NCBI RefSeq assembly: GCF_018282095.1
Contig: NZ_CP074126.1
Location: 4,238,341 to 4,302,340, forward strand
Source: Pseudovibrio brasiliensis
Lineage (GTDB): Bacteria; Pseudomonadota; Alphaproteobacteria; Rhizobiales; Stappiaceae
Direction: 5' to 3'
DNA length: 64,000 bases
Shown here: piece by piece, positions 59,935 through 64,000 of the stretch
How the letters are laid out: every line of letters starts with the position of its first letter
Numbering within the stretch: the stretch's first letter is position 1
Position numbers and translations under genes: made by a program
Notes under the pieces: generated by a model
What the model saw: the letters and a program-made list of their open reading frames with translations, nothing else
Database searches by the model: none
Told to the model about the DNA's origin: nothing

Positions 59935-60486
59935 ATGGACAAAATGGATGTACTTAGCAAATGGTGGGCAGATCCAGAAGTCACCATTATCCCCGCAGGG
60001 CAAACGAACCAGACCATCGAATGGCTAGAACAACAGACACCAGATACATGGCATCAAATAGTTACGACTTGGAACTGGGATGCAGGATATGAGGTATTAA
60101 CTTGGATTTTGGCACAGAAGAGTTGTGATAAAGGTACGGCTGCACATATCTTTTTAGTCGAAGGGATATGCCAATGGCTCTGGAATGTAGTTGAAAACAC
60201 AAGCGACTTCGATGACTCATCTAATGTTTGTCGCATAGTTCTCAACAATTGGCACCGTTATCACTCTGCTGAACTCAAACCAGAGTTCAACGACAGACCT
60301 AGTCAGCTTATTGAGGCTCTGGATGAAATAAGTAATGTTCATCCTCTGTCGGGCACTCCATTCAAAGAAATCATGGCTTATGAAGGAACACGCGAACCTT
60401 CCTCGAAGTATGCATCCGACGATGGCAAAATCGTTATAGCACTTGATCATTGGATGGAGGCAAAAGGCATCGAGATAACTTCCTAA
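59935..60486 (+). CDS. DUF4274 domain-containing protein
   Basis: 183 residues from the second ATG at 59935, with AAAGG 8 bases upstream (the first ATG is at 59920). The DUF4274 pattern is present: WHQIVTTWNWDAGYEVLTWILAQKSCDKGTAAHIFLVEG. Members are small cytosolic proteins often found among polymorphic toxin or type VI immunity neighbours, but no toxin gene is seen here. AT-richer than its neighbours. Confidence 0.72.
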   Translation: MDKMDVLSKWWADPEVTIIPAGQTNQTIEWLEQQTPDTWHQIVTTWNWDAGYEVLTWILAQKSCDKGTAAHIFLVEGICQWLWNVVENTSDFDDSSNVCRIVLNNWHRYHSAELKPEFNDRPSQLIEALDEISNVHPLSGTPFKEIMAYEGTREPSSKYASDDGKIVIALDHWMEAKGIEITS

Positions 60487-60559
60487 GCGATCTGACAGAA
60501 CTTGTTCTTCAGATCGTGAAGTTGGGTGCCCGCTCTGGAAGTGCGCCACCCAACATACC

Positions 60560-61828
60560 TCACCCCACACCTAACATCGTCATCCCCCAAATCCACCCAT
60601 AGCTCACCACCACGCAGAACACCGTAATCGGCAGCATCCACCAGCAGAATTGCCAGAAGGTGAAGGGGGTTGCGCCAAACTTTTCTGCTTGTTGGACCAC
60701 AATCACGTTGCTGGCGGCGGAGATGATGAAGAGGTTTCCGGCCACGGTGGAGATGGTGGAGAGCATCATGAAAGTGCCGGTTTCACCGCCATCCAGCAGC
60801 TTTAGATAAAGCTCCACCACTGGCACGTTGGAAAACAGCTGGCTGGCCCAAAAGCTCACCAGAGCAGTTACGGTCAGATCCGCCAGTTCATTCTGTAGGG
60901 AGCCAAGCAGGTATTGCAGGGAGCCGGACTGATAGAGCGCACCGGTGACGATAAACATGGCTACAAAGAAGATCAGCGTCGCCCAGTCTACTTCCCTGAA
61001 CACCCGCAAACGCTCATCCCCCGCCAGATAGATCGGCAGGCAGGAGACCAGCCCCACCCAGCCAAACGGCAGCGGGCCGAGGTGAAAGTATGTTCGCCCC
61101 AAACTGTCACCCGTGATGATGCCCACCAGCAACAGAGCGGAAACCATCGCAGGCCATTGTCGTCGGCTCACTTCAACCGCCTCAGCCTGCGTTTCCACCT
61201 CCTGTGAGACCAGCGCATTCTCATCTGATCCGTTCTTCTTCACCAACCGGTGGAAACGGAAGAACACAGCCACAAGGCAGATCACGCCGGGCACCAATGC
61301 CCATACGATGAACGTGGCCAGCATGTTCTGAAAATTGGCGGCGTTCACCACCAGAATGTTCTGCGGATTCCCCACGGGTGACACCATGGAGCCAACTGTT
61401 ACCGCCGCACACAGCGCCACCAGAACCACCGCCAGCTTCCACCGGAACGCCCGGCTCAGCATAATCGCGATGGGCACGCCAATCACCGCCGCTGCATCAT
61501 TGGTCAGCACTGCCGCGCAGATCGCAGAAGCCACAATGAACCACAACAGCACCATGCCAGACTGCAACCGCTTGAGCAGCATATCCGCGATATCCTGAGA
61601 AAGGCCAGTGTCATACAGAGATGAGGCAATGCTGAACACGGCAAACAGGTAGAAGATCAACTGCCAGTCCACCGCATGGAAAGCCGCCAGCGGCGTAATC
61701 TCCCCCAGCACCAGCAGCACAATCGCGCCCGCCAGCATGATGTGCCAGATCCGAACCATTGGCGGAAGCCATTGGCGCACGGCAATTCCCAGGAAAATGA
61801 GGGCGGAAATACCAAGAGAGACCGACAT
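60560..61828 (-). CDS. SLC13/ArsB-like anion permease
   Basis: 422 residues with about ten to eleven hydrophobic segments. SLYDTGLSQDIADMLLKRLQSGMVLLW, VLTNDAAAVIGVPIAIMLS, VTVGSMVSPVGNPQNILVVN and a C-terminal half with FSNVPVVELYLKLLD are typical of the ion-transporter (CitMHS/ArsB/SLC13) superfamily; NDAAA and GNPQN are the substrate-motif pair. Likely an anion (arsenite, dicarboxylate or sulfate) antiporter or symporter in the inner membrane; specificity not resolved. Divergent from an MFS transporter. Confidence 0.84.
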   Translation of the reverse strand: MSVSLGISALIFLGIAVRQWLPPMVRIWHIMLAGAIVLLVLGEITPLAAFHAVDWQLIFYLFAVFSIASSLYDTGLSQDIADMLLKRLQSGMVLLWFIVASAICAAVLTNDAAAVIGVPIAIMLSRAFRWKLAVVLVALCAAVTVGSMVSPVGNPQNILVVNAANFQNMLATFIVWALVPGVICLVAVFFRFHRLVKKNGSDENALVSQEVETQAEAVEVSRRQWPAMVSALLLVGIITGDSLGRTYFHLGPLPFGWVGLVSCLPIYLAGDERLRVFREVDWATLIFFVAMFIVTGALYQSGSLQYLLGSLQNELADLTVTALVSFWASQLFSNVPVVELYLKLLDGGETGTFMMLSTISTVAGNLFIISAASNVIVVQQAEKFGATPFTFWQFCWWMLPITVFCVVVSYGWIWGMTMLGVG

Positions 61829-61957
61829 GCCTCACCCTATCCAGCGTGGTTTGACAGCAGCTTAACCACCACCGCCACAATCGAGCGAAATCCTTGGCAG
61901 CTTCTTAGAGCCATCCCCCTATCCTCGGCGGGCACAGCAAACCGGATCAGGGTCTCC

Positions 61958-63196
61958 ATGAAGCTCAACAAGGCCATGCTATCGACGAACTTCTTCGCGG
62001 GCGATGTCGTGGGCGGAATTGGGCCTTATCTGGCGATCTACCTGCTCACCGGCCTGCACTGGTCCCCCGGCAACATCGGTCTGGCACTGGCCATCGGCTC
62101 GCTGACAACCGTTGCTCTGCAAACACCCGCTGGCGCTTTCATCGATAGCACCCGCAGCAAGCGCCTGTTGCTTGCCTCCTGCGCCCTGCTCATCGGCTGT
62201 GCCACCATCTCCATCCTGCTGTTCTCGCAGTACCCGGTGGTCATCTACATCGCCCAGATCTTCATGGGCGTCGCCGTCGCCTTTGTCGGCCCCTGCATCG
62301 CTGCCATAACCCTTGGCATATCGGGGCCAGAGCACTTCACCGTGCAGATGGGCGCCAATCAGGCGGCCAATCACTCCGGCAATGTCTTCGCTGCCATTCT
62401 GGGCGCAGGGCTAGCGCTCTGGATCTCAGCGGAAGGCGTGTTCTGGTTGGTGGCAATCATGGCCGTCGGTATGGCGATCAGCATCGGCATGGTCAGCGGT
62501 TCGGCCATCAACCACAACGCTGCTCGCGGCGGCTTGCACCATAATCCCAACGATGGCGACGAGCCCTCCACCATCGGTACCATCGCAGCAGATAAACGCC
62601 TGCTCACACTGGTGCTCTGCGTGTTCATGTTCCACTTCGCCAACGCCGCCATGCTGCCGCTGGTGGGGCAGAAGCTCTCTGTCAACTCCAACGTCAACAT
62701 CGGCATCGCCTTCGCCGCCGCCTGCATCGTGGTCGCACAGTTCTGGATGACCATCATGTCCATCCTCTGCGCTGCCCGCGCCGATATGTGGGGCCGCAAA
62801 CCACTCTTCCTGCTGGCCTTCTTCATCCTGCCCATTCGCGGCATGTTGTTCATGTGGCTGGAAGATCCTGTAGCCCTCATCTCCGTGCAATCACTGGATG
62901 GCATCGCCAACGGCATCTTCGGCGTCATCATCCTGCTCATCGCCGCAGACCTGACCCGCGGCACAGGTCGCTTCAATCTGGTGCAGGGTGCGCTTGCCGC
63001 CGTGGTCGGCATCGGCTCGGCAGCCTCCAACCTGCTGGCAGAAGAAATCGTGCAGTTCTTCGGCTATTCCCCGGCCTTCATAACCTTAGCGATTCTCGCC
63101 TTCATCGGCGGCACTATGTACCTGTTCCTGATGCCGGAAACTTTGCCAGCGCAATTAGACGAAGATGACGGCGCAGCCCCCCAGCAAACGGGGTAG
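61958..63196 (+). CDS. MFS transporter
   Basis: 412 residues from the ATG at 61958; the frame extends upstream into the neighbouring permease without family similarity. Twelve hydrophobic segments with the MFS loop DSTRSKRLLLASC (residues about 65-77) between segments 2 and 3, and RADMWGRKPLFLLAFF between segments 8 and 9 (the repeated D/R-x-x-G-R-K/R motif). Drug or metabolite exporter across the inner membrane. A GNVFAAILGAGLALWISAEG stretch fits segment 5. Confidence 0.85.
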   Translation: MKLNKAMLSTNFFAGDVVGGIGPYLAIYLLTGLHWSPGNIGLALAIGSLTTVALQTPAGAFIDSTRSKRLLLASCALLIGCATISILLFSQYPVVIYIAQIFMGVAVAFVGPCIAAITLGISGPEHFTVQMGANQAANHSGNVFAAILGAGLALWISAEGVFWLVAIMAVGMAISIGMVSGSAINHNAARGGLHHNPNDGDEPSTIGTIAADKRLLTLVLCVFMFHFANAAMLPLVGQKLSVNSNVNIGIAFAAACIVVAQFWMTIMSILCAARADMWGRKPLFLLAFFILPIRGMLFMWLEDPVALISVQSLDGIANGIFGVIILLIAADLTRGTGRFNLVQGALAAVVGIGSAASNLLAEEIVQFFGYSPAFITLAILAFIGGTMYLFLMPETLPAQLDEDDGAAPQQTG

Positions 63197-63360
63197 TGCT
63201 TACGATTAGGTCACTTCAACTTTCGGGTGAAAACGCTGATTTATACGGTTCCTCCCTTTATTTACTGGCCCTCAAAAACTTATGCTTATTGCGTCAAACA
63301 AAGAACGCGCGCAAAAAAGCAAATGTTCAGAGCCTCATGCGTAAATGCAAATGAATGCTT

Positions 63361-64000
63361 GTGAACTCAAAGCGCGAAGTGCAGGCCAGTACTCGAATGA
63401 TCGAAAAAGCCAGTAGAGAGCAGGTTCGTCGCCAAAACCGGTTCGTGGTGTTGTCCACGTTGCGGCGTCACACCACGCTGGCTCGTGTCGACCTTGGCCG
63501 GCTCACAGGCTTGTCCCTCGCTGCAGTCACCTCCATCACCGCAGATCTGAAGGATCGCGGCCTGATTGCAGAGGTGGAAGAGCAACCCAATCCGGATGCC
63601 AACACACGGGGCCGCCCGCGCACCTATCTACGTCTGCGTGATGATGTAGCCCACGTCATCACCGTCAAACTCTCGGTAGACCGCGTGTCTCTTGCACTGG
63701 TGGACTACACCGGCCACCAACATGCCGAAGCCAAGTTCATGGTGGAATCCTCCGATATGGGCGGCGATGCCTTCATCGCCCTGCTCGCGCGTGAGATCAA
63801 AGCCCTGCTGAAGACCGAGCCGCTCCGCGCCCGCAGTGTCATGGAAATCACCGTGGCCACGCAAGGCATCGTCGGCAAGCACAACGGCTCCATCATCTGG
63901 TCACCCACCATTGCAGAGCGGCAGGTGGAGCTCACCGCAAAGCTCTCCAATACTCTTGGCATCACCTGCACGCTCTACAACGACACCAACATGATCGCCG
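63361..64000 (+). CDS. ROK family transcriptional regulator (3' partial)
   Basis: About 213 codons are visible from the GTG at 63361, or from the in-frame ATG at 63397; the window cuts it off. NRFVVLSTLRRHTTLARVDLGRLTGLSLAAVTSITADLKDRGLIAEV is the N-terminal winged HTH of the NagC/XylR class. The start of the ROK sugar-kinase-like domain follows: VITVKLSVDRVSLALVDYTGH in place of the phosphate-1 loop, then ITVATQGIVGKHNGSIIW and YNDTNM. These proteins repress sugar-utilisation genes and lose repression on binding a sugar or sugar phosphate. The target is outside the window. Confidence 0.85.
   Translation, partial: MNSKREVQASTRMIEKASREQVRRQNRFVVLSTLRRHTTLARVDLGRLTGLSLAAVTSITADLKDRGLIAEVEEQPNPDANTRGRPRTYLRLRDDVAHVITVKLSVDRVSLALVDYTGHQHAEAKFMVESSDMGGDAFIALLAREIKALLKTEPLRARSVMEITVATQGIVGKHNGSIIWSPTIAERQVELTAKLSNTLGITCTLYNDTNMIA

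Noticed and set aside
1-64000. CRISPR arrays, IS elements, phage genes and tRNA/rRNA genes
   Set aside because: No regular direct-repeat array, transposase or integrase motif, or tRNA T-arm sequence was noticed. A scan by tRNAscan-SE and ISfinder would be more sensitive.

Overview
The window is a chromosomal segment of a Gram-negative alphaproteobacterium, probably a marine heterotroph of the Stappiaceae/Pseudovibrio type. The evidence is indirect: signal peptides and lipoboxes typical of Gram-negatives, a C4-dicarboxylate TRAP transporter with a DctB/DctD two-component pair, mesaconyl-CoA hydratase of the ethylmalonyl-CoA pathway, many small ABC and exporter genes, and a type III secretion chaperone/effector-like pair (a known trait of Pseudovibrio). 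The genus is an inference. No rRNA, tRNA, CRISPR array, insertion sequence or phage gene was seen. Genes are dense and on both strands.

Layout. 0-9.5 kb: end of an EVE-domain gene, a methyltransferase, an M20 amidohydrolase plus PLP dehydratase facing an amino-acid ABC operon, a TenA_E salvage enzyme, a GNAT, an unidentified structured GC-rich intergenic region, and asd with a short basic ORF upstream. 10-19.4 kb: a lipoprotein, ComB-like phosphatase, small membrane protein, GNAT, two small unknowns, an Ntn-type amidase, leuB, an epimerase-like protein, a glyoxalase and a MATE exporter. 19.5-21.8 kb: a CesT-type chaperone translationally coupled to a 602-residue unrecognised protein, read here as a type III effector cassette away from any apparatus genes. 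21.8-29.8 kb: DMT exporter/HxlR/VOC divergon, two tandem APC permeases, carbonic anhydrase, RidA, small membrane protein, mesaconyl-CoA hydratase.

29.9-37.7 kb: two paralogous lipoproteins, a soluble CZB chemoreceptor, a U32 peptidase-family protein, a LysR regulator, and a citrate synthase fused to an N-terminal MerR-like helix-turn-helix with a perfect 18-bp palindrome just before its start codon. 37.8-45.5 kb: TRAP transporter (dctP, dctQ, dctM, plus a second dctP) and its regulators dctB/dctD. Between dctD and dctP lie a clear sigma-54 promoter and a 24-bp perfect palindrome about 95 bp upstream, so the whole control circuit can be read. 45.6-48.1 kb: molybdate transporter modABC.

48.3-64 kb: accessory metabolism (SRPBCC, WYL regulator, flavin disulfide reductase-like protein, GMC oxidoreductase, DUF1203, DUF533), 4-hydroxyphenylpyruvate dioxygenase with a divergent Lrp regulator, an AT-richer islet with a cysteine-rich secreted protein and an AraC regulator, a P-loop kinase-like protein, a duplicated NTF2 protein divergent from an HxlR regulator with repeated GGTAT boxes, a DUF4274 protein, an anion permease, an MFS transporter, and the start of a ROK-family repressor cut by the window end.

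The regulatory sites, read from inverted repeats in divergent promoters, are the most informative part. The effector cassette and the HTH-citrate synthase are the likeliest sources of new biology.
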